Shown here piece after piece: positions 34,274 to 45,890 of a stretch of DNA of 64,000 nucleotides (its first letter is position 1; every line of letters begins with the position of its first letter). The position numbers were made by a program, and so were the translations under genes. A model generated the notes under the pieces. It made no database searches. It was not told the DNA's origin and saw only the letters and a program-made list of their open reading frames with translations. Source of the stretch: Brasenia schreberi (lineage: Eukaryota; Streptophyta; Magnoliopsida; Nymphaeales; Cabombaceae); contig JAYKKT010000036.1 of NCBI GenBank assembly GCA_036023115.1, forward strand, positions 5,791,501-5,855,500, written 5' to 3'.

Positions 34274-35576
34274 GTAGATAGAGAAAACCTGTATATCGGC
34301 TTCAACATAGCCCAAATCGGAAACAAGTGAAGAAAACATGATTAATTTTGTGAATACATTTAACACCAAACTATACTAGCCAATGATGCATACAACAAAA
34401 ACGATTGATATTAAGGTAAGCAAAACATACAAGGAAAGTACCAGAGAAACAGGACATGTCCAAGGATGAACACAAACATGAACATAAATAAATGTAATAA
34501 CACCAGTAAGACATCAGTTTCTTCAATCAAGATCTTCCCCACCTCCCACCTGTTCTGGGCCACCAGCGTCTGCTATCAACATGATGAAGGTTGATCGAGG
34601 AGAGTGCAAAGGATACCAATCTAACTAGAACCATTTCTAATTTATCTTCTAGGAGTCTATTAGGGCACCCCATGCACACACACAGAGATAATATCAGGAT
34701 TTTGGAAGATGCCATGCTTGGAGTGGTATCTACTTTACAAACCATCATTTTTTCTCTATTCCTCCATCCTCTCAGCTATAGTTACTAAGTAAGGTTCCCG
34801 ACAATGCCACCAGTCAAAAACCTAATTGACTGATCTTAGATGAAAACGAAAAATTAGGAATAGACAAATAGAAAACCTTAAGACTTGCATAATGCATGTT
34901 CCACTTATAGAACTGAAAACATTTTAGACGAAATGAAGCTTTTGAAATTCATCAATGGAGAAAACATATTATGACCCTCTTGTACATGTACATAAGCATT
35001 GCACTTTGCTGAAGATGTCGGAATAAGGGAATCCATGTGAAACTCATTTGCAGGTAAAAGCCTCGCCTTCAATGTGATTTCATTTCACAGTTGGTCACTG
35101 GATGTTGTCTCATATGCTATCCAACAGCTTGAAATTAATTTCTAACCGTTCAGTCACAAATAGATTATGGACTTCGAATATGAATTTCCACAATGGAAGA
35201 CTTAAACCATTGATGCTATACCAACCATGTATACTAAATAATCACAAAGCAACCAACGAAGCTATTTAAAGGTCAACTCAGGAGAAACTGTACTGGCCTA
35301 TTCAATCTACTGAATGTTTTTTGTTTGAAAAGTGTGGTAAGGGCTGGTTCCTCCGCACTCTTTTCCAAGATAAGCTGAAAATTGAAGCCTAAATTCAGTT
35401 GATCAGCTGAAAGATTATTAACCTACAAATAAGTGGAAATTATAATACAATAGAAGGTAAACATAAAATCCGTTCCACATGGTGAAGACTCAAACCAATC
35501 TAATTCAAGACACCTCCAACTTCCTACATTTCAGTTCAGTCATGTATGCTAAATACTGTATAGGTCCACTTTGTTG
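34274..35576. other. Upstream region of the 34.0-kb gene
   Basis: Probably includes a 5' untranslated intron and promoter of the small minus-strand gene. No other coding region recognised. Confidence 0.4.
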
Positions 35577-35882
35577 TTCAACAACAATAACAACCACCAA
35601 GCCTTTTTCCCGTGTTGGATGAGGTCGCTTGCATGGATTCTTTGTTTCCATAGAGCCCAATCATATGCCATGCTAACAATTAACTCAGCATAAGAAAGAT
35701 CATTGTTTATTGTTTTCATCAACACTTTTGTGGGCTTACTCTTTCTTAACATTTTCATCACTCATACCTTCTTGATGAAGCTTCCTTTGGTCACTTTTCA
35801 CATGTCCAAACCATTTTAAATGATTTTCTCTTATTTTATTATCTACTGATGACATTCCCAATTTGTTTGTAACAACCTCATT
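35577..35882 (-). mobile_element. 5'-truncated RTE LINE fragment
   Basis: Minus-strand LINE 3' end: tail AACAACAATAACAACCACC, then GATTCTTTGTTTCCATAG, CAATTAACTCAGCATAAG, and up to the LINE C-terminal coding region (CCAATTTGTTTGTAACAACC). Abuts the oppositely oriented fragment that starts at about 35886. Confidence 0.85.
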
Positions 35883-35885
35883 AGG

Positions 35886-38800
35886 TGCATGTACAAAAGA
35901 TGTCTGTGACAAAAATGAAGATGTTGAGATAGATGAGTGGTCATATAAGAAAAGACCGTATACATAATGAGGTTATTAGAAACAAATTAGGAGTGACACC
36001 AATAGAGGATAAAATGAGAGAATATCGTTTAAGATGGTTTGAACATATAGAAAGAAGAACCTGTAAGAAGGTATACAACAACAACTAAGCCTTTTTCCAT
36101 ACTAGACGGGGTCGGCTACATGGATTCTTTGTTTCCACAGATCCCTATCGTGTGCCATGTTAGAGGTTAACTCTCAATAAGATAGATCATTCTTTATTGT
36201 TTCTTTCCAACACTTTTGTGGTCGTCTTCTACCTCTTTTAATACTTTCCAAATTTAGTTTTTCTAACCTTCTTACCGGTTCTTCTTTTAATCTTCTTTTT
36301 ATATGTCCAAACCATCTTAAACGATGTTCTCTCATTTTATCCTCTATTGGTGCCACTCCTAATTTGTTTCTAATAACCTCATTATGTATATGGTCTTTTC
36401 TTGTATGACCACTCATCCATCTCAACATCTTCATTTCTGTTACCGACATCTTTTGTACATGTTGATGATTAAGTGCCCAATACTCAGAACCATAAAACAT
36501 GACAGGCCTAATTGTTGCTACATAATATTTACCTTTTAATTTTAATGGTATCTTCTTATCACAAAGAATATCTGATGCTCCTCTCCATTTTAACCCACCA
36601 ACATTAATTTTATGTGTAACATCTCCATCAATTCTTCCATCACTCTGAAAAATTGACCCTAGGTATTTAAAACTTTCCTTTTGGAGAATGCAATGTGTGC
36701 CAATTTTAATTTCTATGTCCTCTGAAGTAGCCAAATGATCAAACTTACATTCCATATATTATGTCTTTGTTCTACTAAGTCGGAGGCCTTTGCTTTCTAA
36801 TGTTTCTCTCCATAGTTTCAATTTTCTATTAACTTTTTTCTTAGACTCCTCCACTAATACAATGTCATCTGCAAATAACATACACCAAGGTACTTCAACT
36901 TGAATATGTTTTGTTAACTCATCCGTCACCATTATAAATAAGTATGGACTTAAAGTTGATCCTTGATGCAACCCAATATTAACTTCAAAGAAGTCAGTCG
37001 TTCCTTCATGAGTCCTCACACATGTTTTTGCACCATCATACATGTCTTTTATAAGGTTAATATATGTCAATGGGATACCTCTTTTTTCCAAAGTTCTCCA
37101 AAGAACCTCCCTCGGTACCCTATTATAGGTTTTTTCTAGATCAATAAATATCATGTGAAGGTCTTTCTTTTTTGCTCTAAATTGTTCCATAAGACGTTTC
37201 AAAAGGTGACTTGCTTCAATAGTAGATTTGCCTGGCATGAATCCAAATTGGTTCTCTGTTGTACTTGATACTTGTCTTAACCTACGTTTGATAATTCTTT
37301 TCCATAATTTCATAGTATGACTCATTAACTTGATACCTCGATAATTTGCACAATTTTGAATGTCTCCCTTGTTCTTATATATGGGTATAAGTGTACTTGC
37401 TCTCCATTCCTCAGGCATCTTTTGGTTTTTCCATATTTCATTAAATAGTCTTGTGAGCCAAGTGATTCCTATTTCTCCTAGTGTTTTTCAAGCTTCTATA
37501 AGAATATTATCTGGTCTTACCGATTTACTACCCTTTATATGTTTAAGACCCTCTTTGACTTCATTCTTTTGAATATATCGGTATAAATTATGGTTTATAT
37601 ACTTTTCTGACTTGGCTCAATCTCCTAAACTAATACTAAGTTACTAACATCTTTATTTTCATTAAAAAGATTATAAAAATAGTTTTTTCATCTATTTCTT
37701 ATATCATCATTTGCCACTAGAATTTTTTCATCATCGTCTTTTATGCATCTAACACAATTAAGATCTTTAGTTTTCTTATCTCTAGCCCTAGCTATCCTAA
37801 AAATATCTCTTTCATCCTCTTTTGAGTTGAGTTTTTTATATAAGTTCTCCCAAATCTTAGCTTTTGCTTCACTAACGGCCTTTTTCGCTTCCTTCTTTGC
37901 TTTCTTATAAGCTTCTAAAGTTTCACTAGTTTCCTTAGCATAATGTAATTTGTAACATGCTCTCTTTGCCTTAATTTTATTTTATACTCCTTCACTCCAC
38001 CACCAAGCTTCTTTTTGTGCCGGTACACCTCCCTTAGATACCCCTAACACATCTTTTGCCACTTTCCTAATATGTATAGCCATATTGTTCCACATAGCAC
38101 AGGGTGTGCCAACATAATTCCAAACATCTCCTTTAAGGACTTTCTGTTTAAATATATCTTCTTTCTCGCTTTTGAGGTTCCACCATTTAGTTTGAATAGC
38201 TCGATGCACTCTTTTCTTCTTTGTCCATTTTTTTATTTGTAAATCCATAACTAAAAGTCGATGTTGGGCGGTTAAGCTTTCTCCTGGAATTACCTTACAA
38301 TCTTTACAACACGCTCTATCTTTTTTTCTACAAATAAAGTAATCAATTTGTGTTTGTGATAAGCTACTCTTATAAGTAATTAAATGTTCATCTCATTTTT
38401 TGAAGATTGTATTGAGTATAAAGAGATCAAATGCATTAGCAAAATTTAAAATCTCCCTACCTTCCTCGTTTATATCCCCAAAACCAAAGTTTCCATGAAT
38501 CCCTTGATATCCTAATGCCTCTTTACCGACATGTCCATTTAAATCTCCTCCTAAACAAATCATCTCCCTTTGTGGAATCTTTTGAAACACCTTATCTAAC
38601 TCTTCCCAAAAACCTGTCTTTATACTATCTTCTAGTCATACTTAAGATGCGTAAGCACAAACTATATTCAAAACCTATGCTCCTAACACTAATTTCAACG
38701 TCATGATTCGGTCACCATATCGTTGCATGTCTACTACACTCTCCTTTAAATCTTTATTTATGATAATACCAACTCCATTTTGAGCCTTTTCTTTATATGA

Positions 38801-39118
38801 GTACCATAATTTAAAACCTGTATCCTCTATCCCCTTTGCTTTTTCTCCAACCCATTTTGTCTCTTGTAAACATAGAATATGAATCTTTCTCCGAATCATA
38901 GTATCTACCACCTCCATTAGCTTACCCGATAATGTTCCGATATTCAAAGAACCTGAACAAGGTATGAAAAACTAAATTTTGAAAGTACTAAAAGAGGTAG
39001 AGGACGACCACAAAAGTGTTAGAAAGAAACAATAAAGAATGATCTAGCTTATTGTTAGTTAACTGCTAACATGACACATGATAGAGCTATGTGGAAACAA
39101 AGAATCCACGTAGCGGAG
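35886..39118 (+). mobile_element. Plus-strand RTE LINE fragment split by insertion of another copy
   Basis: The left part, 35886-36074, starts CATGTACAAAAGATGTCTG and ends AGAACCTGTAAGAAGGTAT. The right part, 38959-39118, resumes at AAGGTATGAAAAACTAAATT and continues through the C-terminal coding end to GAATCCACGTAGC, where it is truncated before the tail. The two parts are contiguous in LINE coordinates once the intervening minus-strand LINE (36075-38958) and one copy of AAGGTAT are removed. Confidence 0.85.
36068..38965 (-). mobile_element. Near-full-length RTE-like LINE, nested, 7-bp TSD
   Basis: The element at 36075-38958 (2884 bp), minus strand, has the 7-bp duplication AAGGTAT at 36068-36074 and 38959-38965. 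It is truncated at its 5' end just inside the endonuclease domain (starts at SLNIGTLSGKLMEVV). It encodes endonuclease (CLQETKWVGEKAKG, GGDLNGHVGKEALGYQG), linker, reverse transcriptase at 36759-37418 ([44 protein letters not shown]) and the C-terminal part 36174-36755. It is better preserved than the 23-kb copy, with longer open segments, but stops and frameshifts remain near 38650, 38380, 38260, 37490-37980 and at the RT/C-terminal junction (36756). Confidence 0.92.
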
Positions 39119-40250
39119 AATCTACTAATAAACTTGGTATCCATCACCCAACAAACTGTCCCTTCCAACATATTCGAGCAGATTGGCCCGATGGGTAGCG
39201 GAGAATCTACTAATAATATTCATTCCCTAAATTTTACTTCCCAAATATGTCTATATGTGCGCGTGAGAGAGAGAGAGAACCATGAAAAATATCGCAATAG
39301 GGGAACAGGGCAATGAAACTAGCGCAAGGAGAAGATAGAAGAAACAATACATAAGGCCCTCACCTGGATGGAGCAGATTCCCTTCTCTCCCTCTCTCTCT
39401 CGATGGCGAGACTGGGGAGTGGATGAAATTTGTTCCGCCTCAAAAGTCCGAGTCTGCAACTCACTCCGATTAAATGAATCGGCCCCAATCTCAGTGACCT
39501 ACAAACGATACATACGACACGAGATATCACGTTCCCGGATACCAAATTCATACCTATTTTTCTTAAAATAAAATGTTAACTTATAAATATATGTACTTTT
39601 TAAAAGGCAAGCAGTGTTAGGCAGACTCCTAACAAAAACTGTGTACAATTATACAGTCATTGGAGTCAATGGGAACGATACGATCTTTGTAGAACTTCTC
39701 TGTGCCTAATTTAAACATTTCCGTAAAGTGTTTGGCTACAGGGCTAGATCTATATTGACCGGTTCTGGTGTGGTTCAAACAGTCGGTTCCAGTTTTGTTT
39801 GAGCTAGGAACCACAACCGGATAGGGGTTCGGATAATTCCAACTCTGAATTGAGTCCAAAATCACTTAACAAAATTATCAGTTTCGAACGGTTATGGATC
39901 CAAACCGGAACCTGTTGTCCTGACAAATAACCAGAAACAGTTATAGGCCGATTCGGTTATGGTTGCAGGCTTCGGTTCTAAAATGACAGTTCTGGTATTT
40001 TAAAAAAATTCTTATAAAATATTTTTAAATAAAATTACTAGTTTTGAACAGTTCTTCGAAACCAATAGTTCTGACAAATAACCGGAAACGGTCTTGGGCT
40101 GGTTTGGTTATGGTTCCAAGTTTTGGTTTACCGGAACAGACTGGACATATCTAGTTGGGCAACTCATTGAATTCCAGCCCAAGACTAAAGAAACCCGATT
40201 CGGGGAAATAGTTCTAAAACCAATAGTTCTCTCTAACATTATCATATTAA
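39119..40250. repeat. Short direct repeat and GGTTCC-rich element
   Basis: A 21-bp direct repeat (TAGCGGAGAATCTACTAATA plus one base) occurs at about 39112 and 39195. A GGTTCC-rich repeat spans about 39740-40155, with a CTAGATCTATATT left end and a GACATATCTAG right end, resembling the foldback family. No gene recognised. Confidence 0.5.
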
Positions 40251-40254
40251 ATAT

Positions 40255-42180
40255 GATAAGGTATATGTTAATAAATACTTCTCTTCAAAAGATATTTTGG
40301 GGAGAAGGAGTATCGTTAATGTTGTATTTTTTACATTATATAGATGTGGTTTGGTAAAAAATAGACTTAAGTCATTTTAAGAGGTGAGACCTATTATTTA
40401 TGTAAAGATTTTTAATCAGTATAGGGATAAGCTACACAGAGGGTACATGAAATGTGTTTTTATTGGACACCTTAAAGGTTCTAAGGGATATAGATTTTAT
40501 CACAATGATCATAGTTTAATAGAAAGTAAGGATGTTAAATTCTTAGAAGATACTAAGAATGACATTCTTGAAAATGATGATGCGAGCACAAATGATTTAG
40601 TAAATCAAGATCTATCATTATATGGACCCATGAAGTTTTATCTAAATGACCTTCTCAAACAAATTGAAACATTAAGTTGACATAAAAGGCATAAGATCAC
40701 ACTAAAGGATTATCCAACTTACCTTGTGGAGGAAGTGTGTAATTTAGTAAATTTATATGAGTTGATAACGTAACGTATTACCAAGTTATTAACTCATTTG
40801 AATCAATAGACTGAGAAAAACAATGAATAATGAAATTGAATTCATTGAGAAAAACCAAGTTTGAAAATTGAATAATTTGCCAAAATATAAAAAAGTCATA
40901 GGCAATAAATGAGTTCTTAAAAAACTATAATGTCAATAAAACAATCGACAAATTTAAGGGAAGATTACAAATGAATTTTCACAAAAAGAGATGATATATT
41001 ATATAGAGACATATTCTTCATGAATCAAAATTATTTTGGTTATTTCAACATTTTATAATTTGGATTTATATCAACTATATATAAAAATTGTTTTTTAAAT
41101 GGTGATTTAGATGAAATCATTTATATGCAACAACCTGAATGGTATGTTGTTGAATGCTAGGAAAATAAAGTTTATAGTTTGAAGAAATCCCTATATGGTC
41201 TTAAATAGTCACCTCATCCATGGTATTTGACTTTTAAGAATATCATTGTAGAACTTGATTTTTTTTAATGAACTTGACCACTGTATATATGTATGAAACA
41301 GTGGGAGTCATTTTGTTATTCTATCATTTTATATATATATATATATATGACATATTATTGACCGAAAATGACAATGATATGATTGTCAAAATTAAGTCAT
41401 GGTTAAACTTTAAGTTTGATATGAAGGATACGGGAGAAACATCTTATATTTTAGGTATAAAGATTTCTCGTGATAGAGAATTTAAACTTATATTTTTGAG
41501 TCAAGATAGGAAGGATATGAGAGAGGTATTATATATGAAGAATACGAGATATATTTGTTATATCTTTAAGAAATTTAGAATAGGTTGCAAACCTATAAAT
41601 ACACCCGTTATTAAGGAATCAAACTAAGTAAGGTTGAATGTCCTAGTAAAGGAGAAAATAAGTTTAATGTTCTTTTTGCACAAGTTGTGGGTATCTTGAT
41701 GTATGTTATATTATGTAAAGACCGGATATCAACTTTGTTGTTGGTCTTATCTGACAATATTGCATAATTATGAAAGTGATATCTTAAAGGAACAAACAAT
41801 TTAAAACTTTGCTTTCAAGTAGATAAACTAAAAGCGGTAGGTTACTCAATTGTAGACTTTGTTAGGAGAAAAAATGACACCAAGTCAACCTTCAATTAAA
41901 TATTCTCATTTGGAGGTGGTGGTGTTTCTCGAGCTCGAAAAAATAGGGTTATATAGTATTGCATACACAAAAGCTTAGTATGTTGCTTGTAGTATGACTA
42001 CAAACATCAACAATAATAGCTCTAGAAGTAACAATACAATGGTTAAATATAACTATATTCATGATATATTTAAGAAGAATGAGATATCTATATCTTATAT
42101 TTCAACTACCAATATATTGGCTGACCTCTTCACTAAAGAATCTTGGAAGATCTCTTTACAAAGCCAGTCAAACACATGAG
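40255..42180 (+). mobile_element. Degenerate Ty1/copia retrotransposon pol
   Basis: Broken frames follow copia pol order. First comes an integrase C-terminal region (about 40384-40680: MKCVFIGHLKGSKGYRFYH, SKDVKFLED). Then reverse transcriptase (about 41080-41640), with QQPEWY, KVYSLKKSLYGLK followed by a stop, and after the active site KFDMKDTGETSYILGIKISR and LIFLSQ. Last is the RNase H end (about 41900-42179), with YISTTNILADLFTKE. The YVDD active site region is replaced by an AT microsatellite (41331-41349) read as YIYIYIYD. Many stops. LTRs were not identified, so limits are approximate. Confidence 0.85.
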
Positions 42181-42639
42181 TTTGAGATATACCTAGACTC
42201 TTAGTGATTGATTATGAAAAACTTCATAACTTTTTAAAGTTACAATACACTTTAAAATAGAAATGGTACAACTTGTAAAACCACATAATAGTGGGAGGAA
42301 ACCGGTGTATCATAAGTTGATTTAAGCGAGAGATGTAAGTTATCATATGGCTCCTTAAGGCCTATATAATGTGCAATCGAAAAATAAGGAAAGAAGGGTC
42401 ATCTTCTCATATTTTTCGATATGCTCTTTTCAAAAAGATAAATTTGGTTTAACAAAACTGTTTTACTTTATTAAAAGTTAATGAATATCTCTCAATAAAA
42501 AAACTTAATTGAAAAAACCATAATAAAAATCTTCAAGAATTACACTTATTTAACAGTACTTATAAAAAAGCGAAAAATCTTTTATGCTAGGTTCCGCACA
42601 GTATACGGCTGTCCGTGTCTACCTCCGTAAGATGTAAGA

Positions 42640-43000
42640 AAAGTTCAAGATGTCCAGCAATCGGTTTAGGGTTGAATCATTCATAATATCCAGAAGATCG
42701 TGTTTGAGAAAGTTGAAAAGCTTGAAAGAGAGAGCGTTATCGAAAATGGGAAGAGCAGTGTTGATCAAGTCTGTGGCACAGGCAATTCCCTCGTATATCA
42801 TGGCCTTCAACGGTATGTCAAAGGTTAGAGACACTAGTGAACCAACTCTGGTGGGGCAGTAAAGATGGTGAGCATGCTCGACCGTCAAGTAGCGAGATTG
42901 AAAGAGAGAAGAGACTGTGGAAGCTCAACTTACCCTCTAGAACGAAGGATTTCGGTTGGAGTCTCCTTCAAATGCTCCGCCGAATAGACAAAACCTGGTG
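42640..43000 (+). mobile_element. Plant L1-type LINE fragment (post-RT region)
   Basis: LKSLKERALSKMGRAVLIKS followed by VAQAIPSYIMAFNGMSKV, then after a frameshift NQLWWGSKDGEH. This matches the conserved L1 segment after the RT domain (GR-VLIK-VAQAIP-Y-M; WWG). Both sides are unrelated DNA. Confidence 0.85.
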
Positions 43001-43929
43001 CCGTGAAGTATTAAAAGTTCTTCATGAAATTCAAACTTTAGTTTCATAAGCCTAATTTCAATCATAAACTTTTAACACCATGAAGTGAGTGACATAAACT
43101 AAGAACTTTGCACGAAAAATCAAGCACCTTCTTATTAAAACTCAAACATCAATCCAACTTACGAATCAAATATGAAACTATGTTTATAAGTTGATATGAG
43201 TTTGGGCCCACAGATTTAATACCAAGAGATTGTCACCATGAGTCATACACCTCGTTACAGTACAAATAGGGTTCGAGAGGGAATTGTCCCCAAAGAGATT
43301 TGAAATCTGTTTTTTGTTGATGCTTCAAACTGAGCTTATGTAATCCTACGGTGGTGTACTATACGCAAATAATATTTATAATATACTATCTAAAATAGGG
43401 AACAACAATACTAATATTATGATTTATATAATAAAGCACTAGGTTGATATGTTTCTAGTTTGCCTAAAGGAAAAGAAAAACTAGTAGAGAGAGAGGGGGA
43501 AAGGGAGGGGAGGGGGTGGTGGCACTTTAGAATGAGGTGAAACATGCATCTCACTCGAAATTTAGAAAAATATAAATATTATGTGAACTTGAAATACAAG
43601 TGGTCCTCACTTAAAATACAACTGCACCTCACCTCCAAAGAATTCCTTGTCCACTACGGGGGGTTGCAACAGTGGAAGGCGATGTGAAGCAGAGTGGCAG
43701 TGGATGCGGCTAGTTGGCTGGTGGTGGCAACCGGCAGGGTTGATGGGTAGCATCGTCAAAGTGGTTTGGTGAAGAAGAGCCTACAAAGAGCTGCATATAA
43801 TAATATGATTAGCCAATAAGTATGTTATTTCATCCTAATATATGATCGGACATGATTTTCTATAAAATTCTTAGTTTTTCATCGACGACCTTGGCTAGAG
43901 ATGTCAATACGGGTCGGGTTGGGCCAGCT

Positions 43930-43963
<34 letters not shown>

Positions 43964-44082
43964 GTTTTTTTTATTATATATATGTATATATACTATATAT
44001 ATGTATATATTTTTCTATTACATGTATAAATGTATAGTTTTTTATTACATGGGTATATATGTACAGTTTTCTCAATTACATG

Positions 44083-44113
<31 letters not shown>

Positions 44114-44340
44114 CAGTTTTTTTATTACATGTGTACACATATGGCTTGCTGAAGCCTGAAATGCTGCAGTTGGATTTCCTACGGTGGATTTCAAGTAGAT
44201 TTATGCATGACATTTTCCAGAAACCTACTCTTTAATGGCACACAAAGCTGTGTATTAAAAAGCCTTGATCAGTCAAACAAAGTTCTTGATTTTTGAGCAA
44301 AACCTATTTAAGTATTGTCCCATAAAAGAATTAAAAGGAA
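43001..44340. other. Intergenic DNA with CA and TA microsatellites
   Basis: Compound (CA)n(TA)n run at 43930-43964 and TA-rich tract to about 44110. The start of a hAT-like terminus (TAGAGATGTCAATACGGGTC) sits at 43894 but its other end was not found. No gene recognised. Confidence 0.5.
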
Positions 44341-44349
44341 GTGGCACTG

Positions 44350-44430
44350 ACAGCGTTAGCTCACGTAGCAGGGCCCTCGATTCGCACGATATTGGCGGCG
44401 AGTTCGACTCCCAGGGTGCGCTTACTCGTC
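44350..44430 (+). mobile_element. tRNA-derived SINE fragment (family B)
   Basis: A-box-like GCGTTAGCTCACGTAGCAGG (44353-44372) and B-box GCGAGTTCGACTCCC (44398-44412) with tRNA-like spacing. No acceptor-stem pairing, so not a tRNA gene. Confidence 0.55.
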
Positions 44431-44679
44431 TTCGAATTCCTTCATATTGCAAAGAAAAGGAAGTATTAAGAATGGTAATGAATTATTCATGCAAGTTTCC
44501 CATTAGGAGACCATTTCTCAATAGCACCTGGAACACAAATCATCGACGGCCCCCTTTTACAAATTCTTGTTTCAGTTATACCATTTGCATGTATGCCCTA
44601 TTATGCCAACTAAAACTCATGGCGCATGCACACACACACACAAACACATTCATGCTGTTTGAGATTAAAAACTAAAAAA

Positions 44680-44856
44680 TCTAGAACCACCAGTTCCGGT
44701 TCCGGTTCTGGTTCCATGGGTGGTGGAACCAAAATGGAACAGGGTGGCTGTCAAATCCAAGTCTGGTTAAACCCATTCCAATTCCAGTTGGTTCCTGGTT
44801 CAGTTCAGTTTTGGTTGAAACTATCAAGCCAGTTTTGAAACCATCCATGTCTAGTA
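44680..44856. repeat. GGTTCC-rich foldback repeat with CATGTCTA right end
   Basis: The left part is a run of TTCCGGTTCCGGTTCTGG; the right end is CCATCCATGTCTAG. Matches the dispersed family. Confidence 0.6.
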
Positions 44857-45344
44857 TGAGACATAGTTTTGGATCAATCTCAGTAGGCGATCTATCCTTC
44901 TCCTCTCCCTTGATTTTTCTTCTTCTTCTTCTTGACAATAAACTTATACAAGTATCAAACCTTCAACTTTAGAAGATTTGCTCACCGTAATGCTGTAATC
45001 ATAAAAGTGGGCATCAAAATGAGCACATATAGGATTGCAGTTCGTCATGAAAGAATTAGGGGTTTCTACTAAATATCTCATGTTCCATATAAATGCGAGA
45101 TTCAACAGCTTATTTTCTTTCAAATCTCAATATCAATCCTTTGAATAAATAGAATAAGCACACCCATAAAAAAGCAACATGTCCAAACAGGTTGTCTCTA
45201 TACTTTGAAGTCCTTTTTGGATCTAGTTTCCTTAGAACAAAAGTCTGTTCATGTCGATACAATGGCAATCTTTCGCCGACTTAGTTAGCTCAATGGCCTT
45301 CATTCCAGATTAATGCGTCTTAGTTTTCATGTTATATTATTAAA

Positions 45345-45425
45345 TTATCAATTTTAAAGTAGCTTAGTGGGTCTGCTTACAAGTTGAAGGTCATGTGTTC
45401 GATAGCTGGGGCATGCATCGCTTTG
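45345..45425 (+). mobile_element. tRNA-derived SINE fragment (family A)
   Basis: AGTAGCTTAGTGGGTCTGC (A-box region), AAGTTGAAGGTCATGTGTTCG (B-box region) and GGGGCATGCATCG. Lies immediately 5' of the organellar rRNA fragment. Confidence 0.55.
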
Positions 45426-45447
45426 GCCTTCTCATTGTACAAATGCA

Positions 45448-45595
45448 AAATCGTAGGACTATGGGGCTGATGTCTGCCCAGTACCGAAAGGTCATCGGCT
45501 TGTAGACGGTGTTCGAAGCCCTGGTAAACGGTGGTAGGTGGTCATCGGCTTGTAAATATAACGGTCCTAAGGCAGCGAAATTCCTTTGTCACGTA
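45448..45595 (+). pseudogene. Organellar-type 23S rRNA fragment (NUPT/NUMT)
   Basis: The sequence carries the universally conserved bacterial-type large-subunit rRNA blocks in order: ATGGGGCTGATGTCTGCCCA, GTACCGAAAGGTCA, CGAAGCCCTGGTAAACGG and TATAACGGTCCTAAGG followed by CAGCGAAATTCC. The last block is the helix 69-71 region of domain IV, where plastid and plant mitochondrial rRNAs match bacteria and nuclear 25S rRNA does not. The segment between the first and second blocks is shortened. The 15-mer GGTCATCGGCTTGTA occurs twice, 50 bp apart (45490 and 45540). Only about 150 bp is present, so it is a nuclear relic, not a functional gene. Plastid versus mitochondrial origin is not resolved. Confidence 0.88.
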
Positions 45596-45799
45596 AACCC
45601 TACCTTTCAACGCCACGTTTATAGGGGGGGAAATCAAAATATAAGGCAAATTTAAGAAATCATAATGGTTATCTACTCGTTCTTCACTAATGACTATTGC
45701 GAAGTATACTATATTAAAACAAAATAAGGGTATTTGATTTGGGTATTGGGCCTACATAATATCTTGAAAGGATCTTCATAAACTGCAAAGATCAATACC

Positions 45800-45890
45800 T
45801 CGTCTGCTTATGGGGTCGACTCACAAGTTGAAGGTCATGAGTTCGAAATCGGGGGCGTGCATCTGGGTCTGTCCTCCCAATACTGTGTTA
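45800..45890 (+). mobile_element. tRNA-derived SINE fragment (family A)
   Basis: CAAGTTGAAGGTCATGAG then TTCGAAATCGGGGGCGTGCA, the best-preserved B-box and downstream segment of the family, ending near CCCAATACTGTG. Confidence 0.55.

Noticed and set aside
44350..44430. Possible tRNA gene
   Set aside because: A- and B-box motifs are present but no acceptor stem or anticodon arm can be paired; it fits a SINE head.
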